This document shows, piece after piece, positions 25,040-34,487 of a stretch of DNA of 64,000 nucleotides. The DNA lies in contig JBBDWV010000052.1 of NCBI GenBank assembly GCA_040902655.1, positions 7,804 through 71,803 on the forward strand, in the 5' to 3' direction. Each line of letters begins with the position of its first letter. The stretch's first letter is position 1. Position numbers and translations under genes: made by a program. The stretch is from Mycobacteriales bacterium. GTDB taxonomy: Bacteria; Actinomycetota; Actinomycetes; Mycobacteriales; SCTD01. The notes beneath the pieces were generated by a model, which was not told the origin of the DNA, searched no databases, and saw only the letters and a list, made by a program, of their open reading frames with translations.

Positions 25040-25290
25040 AGCCGCACGTCAGCTTCCGGTGCGGGCGCAGCCAGCGGCCACCGCCACTGCAGCGTCGCCA
25101 CACCCTCGCCGTCGTCGCGCTGCACCCGCAGCACCTCGACCTCCGGCTGCACCTCCAGCCCGGTGACGACCTGCTCGTACGCCTCTGCCGATGCCTGGTC
25201 GAGCAGCTGGCCGCCGGACATCTCCCCCTCGGTCGCAGCGCGGGCGAAGGTGCGCGCGGCATCCTGGGCGGCCTCGTCCCGGCCGCGGCA
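25040..25290 (-). pseudogene. Fragment of penicillin-binding protein (NTF2-like N-terminal domain)
   Basis: The minus-strand frame reads DEAAQDAARTFARAATEGEM, then EAYEQVVTGLEVQPEVEVLR and GEGVATLQWRWPLA. This resembles the MecA-N/NTF2-like domain at the start of actinobacterial class B penicillin-binding proteins, which ends in a TATxTW(T)WP pattern. There is no membrane anchor before it and no transpeptidase domain after it. It is therefore a stranded domain fragment. Assignment rests on pattern only. Confidence 0.4.
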
Positions 25291-25433
25291 CTTCCGTTGG
25301 TCCTTGATCTGTAGTCGACCGATGGGGCCGCTCCTGCCGAAGCGTTGCCTCGCCGACGGACGACGGCCCGAGCGCCACCGGTGCGTGAGTGACGGCCGCC
25401 GCGCGACATCCTGCGCCGGCTCGAGCGCAGCGG

Positions 25434-25967
25434 CTAGCGCGCCGGTCCGAGGGCCTCGGCGCCGCGTACCCCCTGCAGCAGCTCGGAGTCGAGATCACCG
25501 CGCCGCAGCACGCTCATGTCGCCGGTCGTCTCGAACACGACGGCACCTACCTGATCACGACTGTGCACCCCGGCCAGTCTCAGCTGAGACCACAGCTCCT
25601 CTCTGCTGATGCGTGCGTGCCGCAGGTTCGCCTCGAGGACCTGTGGGCCGGCCATGAGCAGGATCGGCGGGTTGTCGACGAGCCCGTGCAGCAGGTTCCT
25701 CCTGCGCAGCGTGGCGACGACGTACTGCAGCGCGTACAGCAGCGCCAGGACCAGCAGGCCGGCGGTGAGCGGGACGCTGCCCGCGGACGTGGACGCAACG
25801 GCGGAGCCGACCGCGACCGTCGCGGCGAAGTCGAAGCTCGACATCTTCGCCAGCGAGCGGACCCCCGCCAGCCGGGTGAGCAGGATCACCGCCAGGTAGA
25901 CCGCACAGGCGGCCACGAGGACCGCCCCCAGCCTGGTCCAGCTCGCACCGAGCAGCTCGAGCAGCAT
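25434..25967 (-). CDS. DUF421 (YetF-type) membrane protein
   Basis: 177 residues. Two or three N-terminal spans (LGAVLVAACAVYLAVILLTRL and PLTAGLLVLALLYALQYVVA) carry the family segment GVRSLAKMSSFDFAATVAVGS. The soluble DUF421 domain follows: NPPILLMAGPQVLEANLRHA, SREELWSQLR, VGAVVFETTGDMSVL. In Bacillus, YetF/YrbG-type proteins are membrane proteins of unclear role. GAGGAGG precedes ATG 25967. It is divergent from the ZIP-like gene at 26065. Confidence 0.92.
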   Translation of the reverse strand: MLLELLGASWTRLGAVLVAACAVYLAVILLTRLAGVRSLAKMSSFDFAATVAVGSAVASTSAGSVPLTAGLLVLALLYALQYVVATLRRRNLLHGLVDNPPILLMAGPQVLEANLRHARISREELWSQLRLAGVHSRDQVGAVVFETTGDMSVLRRGDLDSELLQGVRGAEALGPAR

Positions 25968-26064
25968 CGCTACCTCCTCGTGGTTCTCCTGCTGCTACCC
26001 GTCCGCGGCGGCCGACCGGCCGGTTGTCACAGGATCGTCACGCGACAGCGGGTAGGGGCTGAAG

Positions 26065-26913
26065 ATGCTGATCCACACCGGCGAACCCACCCTGTCCGCA
26101 GGCGCGGCTGTGACAGCAGCTCTGCTCGCGGCGGCCCTGCTGTCCGTCCTGCACCTGGCGGCGCCGAGGATTCGCCGGCTGCCGCTGGTTCCGGAGCACG
26201 TGACCGCGTCGTTCGCGGGTGGCGTCGCCGTGGCCTATGTCTTCCTGCATCTGCTGCCGGAGTTGAGTGAAGGAAACGCACGGGTACGGGAGGTGCTGGA
26301 CGAGCAGGGTGGGCAGACGCCGCTGCTCGGCTTGGAGGTCTTCGCCGTCGCGCTGCTGGGCTTCCTCGTCTTCTACGGCCTGCAGCGACTGGCGGAGTCG
26401 CGCCGTCCTGAAAGCGACGGCCCGGTCTTCGCGGTGCATCTCGGCAGTTACGCCCTCTACAACGCCATTCTCGGCTACACGCTGCCGTTGACCTGGCGCA
26501 CGAGCGTCGCCTTCGCCGGTCTGTTCACCCTGGCCATGGGGCTGCACTTCGTGCTGACCGACCGCGGGCTCGAGGAGCACTACGGGCGGCGCTTCGACCG
26601 TTGGCCGCCGCGGATCGTGCTGGCCGGCGCGGTGCTCGCGGGCTGTGCGCTCGCGGCGGTGCTCGCCCCCACCAGTACGACGCTGGTCAGCGTCCTGGTG
26701 GCCTTCCTCGCCGGAAGCGTGCTGCTCAACGTGTTCAAGGAGGAGATCCCGTCGGCACGGCGCTCGCACTTCGGCTGGTTCGCGACCGGCCTGGTGCTGT
26801 ACGCCGTACTGCTGGCTGCCGTCACGGCGTCAGAGGAGGTGGGCGAAGGTGGTGTCGAGGCGGCAGGGCAGCTCGCGGCGCATCCCGCCGGCGTCCCCGC
26901 TCCTTCGCGCTGA
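26065..26913 (+). CDS. ZIP-like multi-span membrane protein
   Basis: 282 residues with about eight hydrophobic spans. VTASFAGGVAVAYVFLHLLPEL in the second span resembles the HxxPE-type metal motif region of ZIP transporters, and DRGLEEHYGRRFDRW is a charged cytosolic loop. The final span is GWFATGLVLYAVLLAAVTA. A role in divalent metal transport is an inference from the HLLPE segment; the family is otherwise annotated as hypothetical. It has no operon partners. Confidence 0.7.
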   Translation: MLIHTGEPTLSAGAAVTAALLAAALLSVLHLAAPRIRRLPLVPEHVTASFAGGVAVAYVFLHLLPELSEGNARVREVLDEQGGQTPLLGLEVFAVALLGFLVFYGLQRLAESRRPESDGPVFAVHLGSYALYNAILGYTLPLTWRTSVAFAGLFTLAMGLHFVLTDRGLEEHYGRRFDRWPPRIVLAGAVLAGCALAAVLAPTSTTLVSVLVAFLAGSVLLNVFKEEIPSARRSHFGWFATGLVLYAVLLAAVTASEEVGEGGVEAAGQLAAHPAGVPAPSR

Positions 26914-27036
26914 GCTCCGGGGCGGCGGGATCCGCGATGTCGGATGCAGGGCATGAAGGGCTGGTCGTCCTGTGCCTGAGGCGTGGTGGTCGAGGCCTTT
27001 TCGAGCCCGGGGCTGTTACGCCCGCGCTCCTCCTTC

Positions 27037-27042
27037 TAAGGT
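27037..27042 (+). promoter_or_regulatory. -10 box TAAGGT, leaderless start
   Basis: TAAGGT is six bases before GTG 27049, with no Shine-Dalgarno. Confidence 0.5.
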
Positions 27043-27048
27043 CTGCCC

Positions 27049-27828
27049 GTGGCCATCACCTATGTCGTGGACGACGCGGTCGTCGTGATCACCATCGAGC
27101 GGCCGGAGGCAATGAACAGCCTCGATCCGGAGCACAACGATGCGCTGGGCGAGGCCTACCGTCGGTTCCAGGACGACGACGCCCTGCGCTGCGCGGTGCT
27201 CACCGGCGCCGGTGACGCTGCTTTCAGCGCCGGAGCCGACCTCAAGCGGCTCATCCCCAAGGTGCGTGAGGCGGTTCTCGACGAGGACGGCGATCCCTGG
27301 GTGCTGGGCGGCATGACATGGACCCCAGAACTGGGCAAGCCAGTGGTGGCAGCCATCAACGGTCACGCGCTGGCGGGTGGGCTCGAGCTGGCGCTGGCGT
27401 GTGACATCCGGATCTGCTCCCCGAACGCCACCTTCGGGCTGGCCGAGACCAAGTGGGCGATCATACCCGGCGCCGGCGGAACCCAGCGCCTGCCGCGGGC
27501 CGTCCCCCTTGGGGTCGCCGTCGAGATGATCCTGACCGGGGACCCGATCGACGCGGAGGCCGCGTTCGCACACGGTCTCGTCAACCGCATCGTGCCGGCC
27601 GACGAACTGATGGCGGAGGCGCTCCGGGTCGCCCGGTCGATCGCCAGCCGCGGACCGGTCGCCGTGCTGGCCGCCAAACGGGCAATCTTCACCGGGCTCG
27701 ACCGGGGTTTGGAGGCCGGGTTGGTCGAGGAGCAGCGGTCACTCGCCCAGTGCCTGCGCACGGACGACGCGGAGGAGGGGCCCCGCGCCTTCCTGGAGAA
27801 GCGGCCGCCGGTGTATCGGGGCCGCTGA
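27049..27828 (+). CDS. Enoyl-CoA hydratase/isomerase family protein
   Basis: 259 residues of the crotonase fold. Oxyanion-hole segments are FSAGADLKRL and NGHALAGGLELALACDIRI. AETKWAIIPGAGGTQRLPR carries the catalytic Glu region, and PVAVLAAKRAIFTGLDRGL is the C-terminal helix. It probably hydrates a 2-enoyl-CoA or acts on a related CoA ester. It has its own leaderless promoter and converges on the SDR/carboxylase-like operon (46 bp between stops), so a shared pathway is plausible but not shown. Confidence 0.95.
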   Translation: MAITYVVDDAVVVITIERPEAMNSLDPEHNDALGEAYRRFQDDDALRCAVLTGAGDAAFSAGADLKRLIPKVREAVLDEDGDPWVLGGMTWTPELGKPVVAAINGHALAGGLELALACDIRICSPNATFGLAETKWAIIPGAGGTQRLPRAVPLGVAVEMILTGDPIDAEAAFAHGLVNRIVPADELMAEALRVARSIASRGPVAVLAAKRAIFTGLDRGLEAGLVEEQRSLAQCLRTDDAEEGPRAFLEKRPPVYRGR

Positions 27829-27874
27829 CGGACTGCCGCTCGGACCGGGGTGTCGCGGGCTCGTTCACGGTGTG

Positions 27875-28612
27875 TCAGGGGGCTGCGTAACCCCCGTCGA
27901 CGACCATCGCAGTGCCCGTGGTCCAGCCCGACTCGGCACCCGCAAGGTAGGCGAACGCGCCGACCAGATCCGCGGGCTTCCCTAGACCCAGGGGATATCG
28001 GGCGGTCAAGCCGGCAAGTGCCGCCTCCGGAATGAGCTGGCTCATGCTGGACTCGAACGTGCCGGGACATACGCAGTTGACGCGGATCCGGTCGCGGGCG
28101 TACTCCACGGCAGCGACCTTGCTCAGGTGGATCACGGCGGCCTTGGCTGCGCAGTACGGCGCAGAATGGGTCCACGCCGTGAGGCCCGCGACCGAGGCGG
28201 TGTTGACGATCGAGCCGCCGCCACCGGAACGCATCACCCGAATCGCCGCAGTCATGCCGTGGACGGTGCCCATCAGGTTCACGCGCAGCTGGGCATCCCA
28301 GTCCTGCGGGGTCAGCTGGTGCATACGTTTGTTCGGGGAGAGGATCCCGGCATTGTTGATCATGACGTCGAGGCCGCCGAACCGGTCCACGGCGAAAGCC
28401 ACAGCGGCGTCGACCTCGCCGGCGTCCCCGACGTCGGCGACCACCGTCTCGACATCGGACCCGGACAGGCTGCTGCGGGCGACCTCCAGCCCGGCGGCGT
28501 CCCGGTCGCACAGGACGAGGCGGGTGCCGGGCTCGGCCAGTCTGTGCGCCACTGCCAGGCCCAGCGCGCCCGCGGCACCGGTGATCAGGACGGTCCGTCC
28601 CGGCAAGCTCAC
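27875..28612 (-). CDS. SDR family oxidoreductase (3 of 3)
   Basis: 245 residues, classical SDR. Cofactor loop is TGAAGALGLAVA; then LCDRDAAGLE (Asp suggests NAD preference), NNAGIL, and catalytic Ser in NTASVAGL with PYCAAKAAV (Tyr-x-x-x-Lys). The C-terminus is GTAMVVDGGYAAP. GTG 28612 is at the start of the fold; an in-frame GTG at 28660 would add 16 residues. Last gene of the minus-strand catabolic operon, 150 bp after the second SDR. Substrate probably a secondary alcohol or beta-hydroxy acid. Confidence 0.93.
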   Translation of the reverse strand: MSLPGRTVLITGAAGALGLAVAHRLAEPGTRLVLCDRDAAGLEVARSSLSGSDVETVVADVGDAGEVDAAVAFAVDRFGGLDVMINNAGILSPNKRMHQLTPQDWDAQLRVNLMGTVHGMTAAIRVMRSGGGGSIVNTASVAGLTAWTHSAPYCAAKAAVIHLSKVAAVEYARDRIRVNCVCPGTFESSMSQLIPEAALAGLTARYPLGLGKPADLVGAFAYLAGAESGWTTGTAMVVDGGYAAP

Positions 28613-28762
28613 TGGAACACCGCCCGCGAGTACACCGGTTCGGCTTCGGCTGCGGTGCACTCGAGCTGCTGGGCGGTCGTGCGGGGCTGCTGCCCCGGGG
28701 AGCGAGTGCTCGATGGACCGGTGACGATCATCTTTTCCTCCGCTGGTCGGTTGGACAAGCCA

Positions 28763-29506
28763 TCAGTCCGACAGCACGTAGCCGCCGTCGACGGTGAGAA
28801 CCTTGCCGGTGACGTAGTTCGAGGCCTGCGACGCGAGGTAAACGGCAGTCTGCGCGATGTCCTCCGGCTCGGCGAAGCGGCCGAGCGGGCAGTAGTCCTC
28901 GCGGTACGGGTGGCCCTCGATCATGTCGGTCCGGACCGCTCCCGGCGCGATCCCGTTGGCGTACACCCCGTGCTGCGCACCGTGCTTGGCCAACCAGCGG
29001 ACGAGGGCGTGGATGGCGCCCTTGCTCGCCACGTAGTGCGGCCCGGCGAGCACCCCGCCCACCTTGCCGGCGATCGACCCGATGCACACGATCTTGCCGC
29101 GGCCGGCCTCCGCCATGACCGGGAAGGCTGCCTGCACCGGCAGGTAGGTGCCCTTGACGTTCACGTCGAGGACCCGGTCCCATTCCCGCTCGTCCACGTC
29201 GAGTCCCCCGGCGCCGTAGACACCGGCGCAGGTGACCAGCATGTCCAACCGGCCGAAGGCCTCGACGGCCGCGGTCGCCAGGCCGGCTGCATCGGCCTGC
29301 TGGGTGACGTCGGTGCGCAGCGGGACGCACCGCCGGCCCGCAGCCTCGACCTGCGCGACCGTGTCCGAGAGGTCGAGCAGGTCGCCGACGACCAGGTCCG
29401 TGCCCTCCGCGGCCAGGGCGACCGCAGTCGCCCGGCCGATGCCGCGCGCGGCACCGGTGATGACCGCGACCTGTCCGGTGAGGTCCGTTCTGCTGCTGAC
29501 GGGCAC
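28763..29506 (-). CDS. SDR family oxidoreductase (2 of 3)
   Basis: 247 residues. TGAARGIGRATAVAL binds the nucleotide, VVGDLLDLSD ends strand 2, TCAGVYG replaces the usual NNAG, and catalytic residues lie in GSIAGKVGG and HYVASKGAI. The C-terminus is GKVLTVDGGYVLSD. AGGAGG sits six bases before GTG 29506, which fixes the start. It lies 38 bp after the first SDR in the same operon. Confidence 0.94.
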   Translation of the reverse strand: MPVSSRTDLTGQVAVITGAARGIGRATAVALAAEGTDLVVGDLLDLSDTVAQVEAAGRRCVPLRTDVTQQADAAGLATAAVEAFGRLDMLVTCAGVYGAGGLDVDEREWDRVLDVNVKGTYLPVQAAFPVMAEAGRGKIVCIGSIAGKVGGVLAGPHYVASKGAIHALVRWLAKHGAQHGVYANGIAPGAVRTDMIEGHPYREDYCPLGRFAEPEDIAQTAVYLASQASNYVTGKVLTVDGGYVLSD

Positions 29507-29544
29507 GGCGCCTCCTGGGGCGGGTCGAGGGCGGGACAGTCCGA

Positions 29545-30327
29545 TCAACGCTTGTCCGGCACGCCCCTGTAGGTGTCCCAGCTCGGCGCGACCAGCCACC
29601 CGGCGTCGACGGGCAGGTTGACCCCGGTGATCGCGGAGGCCTGATCCGAGGCGAGGAAGCAGATTGCCTGCGCCACCTCCTCAGGGTCCACCAGTCGGCC
29701 CAGTGCGGAGGCGCCGGCCAGATTTGCGGGGTCGCGCTCACCGCGGTCGATGACGTCCCGGAGCAGCGGCGTGAGGGTGTAGCCGGGCGACACGCAGTTC
29801 ACCCTGACGCCGGAGCGGCCCCACTCCGTCGCCAGGTCGGCGGTCAGCCCGATCACTGCAGCCTTGGCAGGAGCGTAGGCGTGCAGCGGCATGGACCTCA
29901 TGCCGGCCACCGACGCGACGGTGACGATGCTCCCGCGTCCGCGGGTGGCCATGCGGCCCCCGAACTCGGCTGCTGCCAGCCATGTCCCGCGCAGGTCGAC
30001 GTGCACGACGCGATCCCAGAGCTCCTGCGAGAGCTGCTCGGGAGGCAGCGGGGGCTGAGTGATCCCCGCGGAGGTGATCAGCACGTCAGCGGTACCGATC
30101 TGCCCTTCGATGAGGTCGGCTGCCTCGGTGGTGGCCTCAGCCGAGCCCACGTCGAGTCGCATATAGTGGCCGCCGGTTTCCTGGGCCATGCGCGTTCCGT
30201 TCTCGTCGTCGACGTCGGCCACGACGACGACCGCCCCGCGCGCTGCGCACAGTCGTGCCGCCGCCGCTCCGATGCCGCTGGCGCCTCCGGTGACGACGAC
30301 CAGCCGGTCTGCCAGCTCGGCGTTCAC
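29545..30327 (-). CDS. SDR family oxidoreductase (1 of 3)
   Basis: 260 residues. TGGASGIGAAAARL is the cofactor loop and VADVDDENG has the acidic residue typical of NAD-dependent members. SAGITQPP follows, then catalytic Ser in ASVAGMRS with AYAPAKAAV (YxxxK). The C-terminus is GVNLPVDAGWLVAPSWDTY. GTG 30327. It follows the HyuB-like gene by 137 bp in the same direction. 1-Phenylethanol dehydrogenase, which feeds acetophenone carboxylase in Aromatoleum, is an SDR, so this gene is a candidate alcohol dehydrogenase for the neighbouring enzyme. Confidence 0.94.
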   Translation of the reverse strand: MNAELADRLVVVTGGASGIGAAAARLCAARGAVVVVADVDDENGTRMAQETGGHYMRLDVGSAEATTEAADLIEGQIGTADVLITSAGITQPPLPPEQLSQELWDRVVHVDLRGTWLAAAEFGGRMATRGRGSIVTVASVAGMRSMPLHAYAPAKAAVIGLTADLATEWGRSGVRVNCVSPGYTLTPLLRDVIDRGERDPANLAGASALGRLVDPEEVAQAICFLASDQASAITGVNLPVDAGWLVAPSWDTYRGVPDKR

Positions 30328-30464
30328 GGACCGCCCTCGGGGACGTCATGGATGGGCGCGGCCGAGCTCGTGGGACGCGCGCAGGTGGAGGGCCGGGACG
30401 GTGGTGATGCTGGCGACGTCGCGGGGCAGCAGGAGCGTCACCGCTCCCGCTGCCCCGAAACGGA

Positions 30465-32420
30465 TCAGCTCTGCCCGGCGAGTTCCTCTCGACGCACCCT
30501 GGTGGCCTGCTCGTCGACGATCAGGCCCTCGGGGTCGTTGACCGGGTCGCCGATGACCACCACGCCGAAGTCACGTGCCGCGCCTTCGATCGTCACGTAC
30601 TCGTCGCGGACGTCGCGCATGACGCGTTCGGGCTCCCGCTCCATCGGGTTCCCCCAGCCACCACCGCCGTTGGTGATGTAGCGGAAGACGTCGCCCGACT
30701 TGGTGTGCCAGAGCGGGTTGCTCCCGAACCAGAAGTACTCACCCCGCTCCTGGTCCTGGGCGTTGGTGTCGGTATCGAGCAGCCCGCTGATGGGGATGGA
30801 CCTGCGGAAGACCTCGGGGTCGTCGGTCGGCACCAGGTCCTTCTCGGCCGCCACGTCGAAGGAGGAAGCCGGGAACATCCAGACGGCGCCGGCCCGCCCG
30901 GTCCCGCCGCCGTGCGCGCCCGCGCCGCTGCTGCGCTTGGTGTGGACAGGGCTCGACGTGTGGTGCGCCTCGGTCAGGAACAGGCTGTCGCGCCGCACCG
31001 CCGCCCCGCCGCGGTTGTAGCCCGTCCCGGCGCTGTCGACGACGTACTCCTTGCGCAGCACCACGATGGGCAGTTCGCTCTCGATGGCCTCGGTGGCCGG
31101 GTCGAGGTTGTTGGCCAGGTAGATGGCCTCGTAGCTGTCGGCGTCGCCGTGTCGTGTCGCGCCCCAGGGGCCGTGCTCGCCGCCGCACTGGGCGACCGTG
31201 ACCCACGGGGTGCCGTCGGCCAGGACGCCGTGCCCGTTGTGGATGGACAGCGAGCCGTAGTCACCCCCCACGGCGTTTTCGCCGACTGCCGACTCCAGGG
31301 CGCGGAACACCGCGAGCAGGACCGGCATGGATGCCTCCCAGTACAGGAAGATCGGTCCGTCCGGCGGTGCGGCGCCGACGAAGGATCCGGCGGGGATGAG
31401 CATGTCGACGTTGCGGTAGACCCCGGAGTTGAAGGCCGACTTCGGATCCAGTAGCAGCTTCAAGGCGATGCCGACGGCGGTCTTGGTGTCGAACATGCCG
31501 CAGTTGATGCTGGTCCTGGCCTGCTCCGAGGTCCCGCTGAAGTCGATCTCCATGGCAGAGCCCACCTTGGTGATCGTCACCTTGACGAGGTATTCGCGGC
31601 TCTGGTCGATGCCGTCTGCGTCCACCAGGTCGTCGCCCTCGTACACCCCGTCCGGCAGGGCGGTGATCGCGTCGGCCATGGATTCCGCGCTGACGTCACA
31701 GCTGTAGCGGATCGCGCCCAGCCAGGCATCGACGCCGTAGCGGGCGATGCTCTCGCCCATCAATCGCTCGCCGAGCAGCAGGTTGTGGTAGATCGTGATC
31801 ATGTCCGGGAGCAGCAACGCGCAGAAGCGGGCGTTGTCGAAGATCAGGTGGAAGGCCGACTCGATGGGCTTGTCGTCCCGGTAGACCAAGGTGGGCGGAA
31901 TGACCAGCCCCGTCTCGTAGACGTCCTTCTTCGTGGCCGAGAACCCCGCCGGCACCACGCCACCCATGTCGAGCTGGTGGGCACGCAGGGACACGAAGGT
32001 GACGATCTGGCCTTCGTGGAAGACGGGCCGGATGAAGCAGATGTCGTTGACGTGGTTGCCGCCCCGGTAGGGATCGTTGACCATCAGCACGTCGCCGGGC
32101 TCGAGGTTCTCGGGCCCGTACTCCTCGACGGCGTTGCGGACGGCGTGCTCCATGGCCCCGGTGAACAGCACCAGGCTGTTCGACACGGTCGACATCGGGT
32201 AGTCCATCGCCGGCGGGCCGGAGATGGTCGCGGCGAAGTCGTACCAGTCTCGCAGGATCATCGAGAAGGCATGGTGCAGCAGGTTCGTGCACATGTGCTC
32301 GACGACGTAGCGCATCCGGTTGGACAGCACCGTGGCTGTGTAGCGGTCGCAGGCGTACCGCTGTTCGAACTCGGCGTCGGAGAGGTTCTTGAGCGACGGC
32401 CCGGTGGTCAGATCGATCAT
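30465..32420 (-). CDS. Hydantoinase B/oxoprolinase family subunit (carboxylase-like)
   Basis: 651 residues, HyuB superfamily. Landmarks are GDVLMVNDPYRGGNHVNDIC near residue 105, RAHQLDMGG, CGGEHGPWGATRHGD and the Gly-rich GAGAHGGGTGRAGA and ITNGGGGWGNP segments near the end. Members pair with a HyuA-type ATP-binding subunit and act as ATP-dependent hydantoinases, 5-oxoprolinases or ketone carboxylases. The starts are 11 bp apart from the HyuA stop. Together with the extra small subunit upstream, a carboxylase of the acetone/acetophenone type is the best guess; a hydantoin-type amidase remains possible. Confidence 0.93.
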   Translation of the reverse strand: MIDLTTGPSLKNLSDAEFEQRYACDRYTATVLSNRMRYVVEHMCTNLLHHAFSMILRDWYDFAATISGPPAMDYPMSTVSNSLVLFTGAMEHAVRNAVEEYGPENLEPGDVLMVNDPYRGGNHVNDICFIRPVFHEGQIVTFVSLRAHQLDMGGVVPAGFSATKKDVYETGLVIPPTLVYRDDKPIESAFHLIFDNARFCALLLPDMITIYHNLLLGERLMGESIARYGVDAWLGAIRYSCDVSAESMADAITALPDGVYEGDDLVDADGIDQSREYLVKVTITKVGSAMEIDFSGTSEQARTSINCGMFDTKTAVGIALKLLLDPKSAFNSGVYRNVDMLIPAGSFVGAAPPDGPIFLYWEASMPVLLAVFRALESAVGENAVGGDYGSLSIHNGHGVLADGTPWVTVAQCGGEHGPWGATRHGDADSYEAIYLANNLDPATEAIESELPIVVLRKEYVVDSAGTGYNRGGAAVRRDSLFLTEAHHTSSPVHTKRSSGAGAHGGGTGRAGAVWMFPASSFDVAAEKDLVPTDDPEVFRRSIPISGLLDTDTNAQDQERGEYFWFGSNPLWHTKSGDVFRYITNGGGGWGNPMEREPERVMRDVRDEYVTIEGAARDFGVVVIGDPVNDPEGLIVDEQATRVRREELAGQS

Positions 32421-32431
32421 GGTCAGTCTCC

Positions 32432-34459
32432 TCAGACTCTCGTGATCCGCAGCTCGCCGTACTCGCCGACCACGGCGACCTGGCCGGGCAGCATGAACGT
32501 GGTGGACAGGGTCTCGTGGATGACAGCCGGGCCTTCGACCCTGTCGCCCGCCTTGAGGTTCTCCCGCTGGTAACGACCTGCGGCGATGGGCTCATCCTGC
32601 AGGTAGCGCAACTCGAACGTCGACTCCGGCGCGACGACGCCACCGTCGCCCTGGGGCAGCTGGGGGTACTCGACCTTGGTCGCCTTGATGACGGCCTCGA
32701 CCCGGTAGGTCACCCCCTGGACGGGGAGGGCCTCGAAGCGGTTGCCGGCCCTGGACTCGTAGACGTCGTGGAAGTTGGCGATCATCTCGTCCATCTTCTC
32801 GGGTGTGATCTCACCGGAGGGCACGGAGACGAACGGCGTCTCCCACGTCTGGCCGGCCAGTCGGGCGTCCATGCTGCGCACGAAGTCGACCTCGCCGGAG
32901 GTGTCGTCGAAGCGCTCCCGGAGCTTGCCCTCCATCTGCTCGTACACCTTGTTGACGGACTCGACAGCTTCCACGCCGAGCATCGTGTAGGAGCTGCGGC
33001 TGTCGCCGTAGACCTGGTCGGAGCTCACGAGGCCCAGCGCCGAGAAGAGCCCGGGGTGGGGCGGCACGATGACCTCGCGGGCGTGGACGAGGTCCATCGT
33101 CGCCGGCAGCAGCATCGGGCCGGCCGCCCCGAAGGCGACGAGGCTGTAGTCGCGTGCGTCGATGCCATGCTTGATGGCGATGTTCGTGATGCCCTCGGCG
33201 ATGTTGTTGACGCCGATGTTGAAGGCATAGTTCACCCGCTGGTGGAACGGCAAGCTCGTCGGCAGGTCCTCGAAGGCCTTGCGGGAGAGGTCGGGGTCGA
33301 GCTTCATCCGCCCGCCCGCGAAGGATGACGGGTCGACCACTCCCATCATGATGAACGTGTCGGTCGAGGCGGGCTGCGTGCCGCCCTTGCCGTAGCAGGC
33401 GGGGCCGGGGTCGGCGCCTGCGCTGCCCGGCCCGACGAGCACCTCGCCGGCGGGACTGATCGTCACGAGGCTGCCGCCTCCCGCGCCGATGCTCTCCACC
33501 TCGTTGGACAGCGCGTTCACGATGAGGTCGTGCTCGAGTTCGAATGTGGTGTTCACGTAGGGGCTGCCGTCGGAGACCATGCTGATGTCGCACGATGTGC
33601 CGCCGACGTCGACGCACAGCAGGTTGCCGCGGTCGATCAGCTTGCCGAAGTGGGCGCTGGCGACGGTGCCGGCAGCTGGGCCGGCGAAGACGATCTCGAA
33701 CGGCTGCTCCATCGCGATGTCGGCGCGCACGAGCTGCGCCGCGCAGTTGGCGTAGTTGAACGAGCCGCCGAAGCCGAGCTCCGCGAGCCCGCCACCGAGC
33801 TTCTTCGTGTAGGTGTCGTAGATGAGCTTCATCAGCACGTCGACGGTGGTGGTCGAGGCGCGGGCCCACTCCTTGGCCAGCGGCGAGGTCTCGCTGGAGA
33901 TCGAGACCGGGATGTCGCCGAGCTCCTCGCGCACCAGCTGGCGCAGCCGCTCCTCGTGGTGTGAGTTCACGTAGGCGTTGATGAGGCAGATCGCGACGCC
34001 TTGCACGTCACAGCGTCCGAGCACGGCGATCTGCTCTCGGGCCTGCGCCTCGTCGAGCGGGATGAGGACGCCACCGTCCGCGGTGAGTCGTTCACGGATG
34101 CCGCGGCGCAGGTAGCGCGGGACGATCGGCCGCATCGCGTCACCGAACGACCGCCGCCAGCTCGCGTCGGTCAGCGCGTCCAGCGGCCGGTAGTTGCTCC
34201 CGATGTCGAGGATGTCGCGGTGACCCAGTGTCGTCAGGAAGGCGATCTTCGGCAGCCGGCGGGTGATCACTGCGTTCAGGCCGTGGGTGCTGGCGTGGTT
34301 GAAGACAGACGCCCTGCCCACCCCTGCCTCTTCAGCGCCCTGCAGCACGGCCAGGTGGGTGTCCTTGACGTTGGTCGAGACCTTGACAGTCTTGATCTTG
34401 CCATCCTCGATGGCGACGACATCGGTGAAGGTGCCCCCGACGTCCACTCCGATCATCAT
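32432..34459 (-). CDS. Hydantoinase A/oxoprolinase family subunit (carboxylase-like)
   Basis: 675 residues, HyuA superfamily with an ASKHA-type nucleotide-binding fold. GVDVGGTFTDVVAIEDGKI at residues 4-22 is the phosphate-binding loop. LLCVDVGGTSCDISMV near residue 285 is the second phosphate motif, followed by GAGGGSLVTISPAGE and GPGSAGADPGPACYGKGGTQ. The enzyme uses ATP to phosphorylate the substrate or bicarbonate before ring opening or carboxylation. It lies between the small subunit gene (28 bp) and the HyuB-like gene (11 bp). All binding motifs are intact. Confidence 0.94.
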   Translation of the reverse strand: MMIGVDVGGTFTDVVAIEDGKIKTVKVSTNVKDTHLAVLQGAEEAGVGRASVFNHASTHGLNAVITRRLPKIAFLTTLGHRDILDIGSNYRPLDALTDASWRRSFGDAMRPIVPRYLRRGIRERLTADGGVLIPLDEAQAREQIAVLGRCDVQGVAICLINAYVNSHHEERLRQLVREELGDIPVSISSETSPLAKEWARASTTTVDVLMKLIYDTYTKKLGGGLAELGFGGSFNYANCAAQLVRADIAMEQPFEIVFAGPAAGTVASAHFGKLIDRGNLLCVDVGGTSCDISMVSDGSPYVNTTFELEHDLIVNALSNEVESIGAGGGSLVTISPAGEVLVGPGSAGADPGPACYGKGGTQPASTDTFIMMGVVDPSSFAGGRMKLDPDLSRKAFEDLPTSLPFHQRVNYAFNIGVNNIAEGITNIAIKHGIDARDYSLVAFGAAGPMLLPATMDLVHAREVIVPPHPGLFSALGLVSSDQVYGDSRSSYTMLGVEAVESVNKVYEQMEGKLRERFDDTSGEVDFVRSMDARLAGQTWETPFVSVPSGEITPEKMDEMIANFHDVYESRAGNRFEALPVQGVTYRVEAVIKATKVEYPQLPQGDGGVVAPESTFELRYLQDEPIAAGRYQRENLKAGDRVEGPAVIHETLSTTFMLPGQVAVVGEYGELRITRV

Positions 34460-34487
34460 GTGTTGTCCCCTTTGCCGTCGTCGGTGG

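Larger units (their letters stand above)
24465..25433. other. Decayed region between hydrolase and DUF421 genes
   Basis: About 970 bp without an intact recognisable gene. It contains two small coupled frames, a 72-bp palindrome and the remnant of a penicillin-binding protein N-terminus. Codon bias is mixed and frames shift, as expected for an old deletion or insertion scar. Confidence 0.45.

Noticed and set aside
30328-30464. Possible 31-40 codon frame between HyuB-like and SDR genes
   Set aside because: Reads LIRFGAAGAVTLLLP then RDVASITTVPAL, but has no ATG, no ribosome-binding site and no known relative; treated as spacer.
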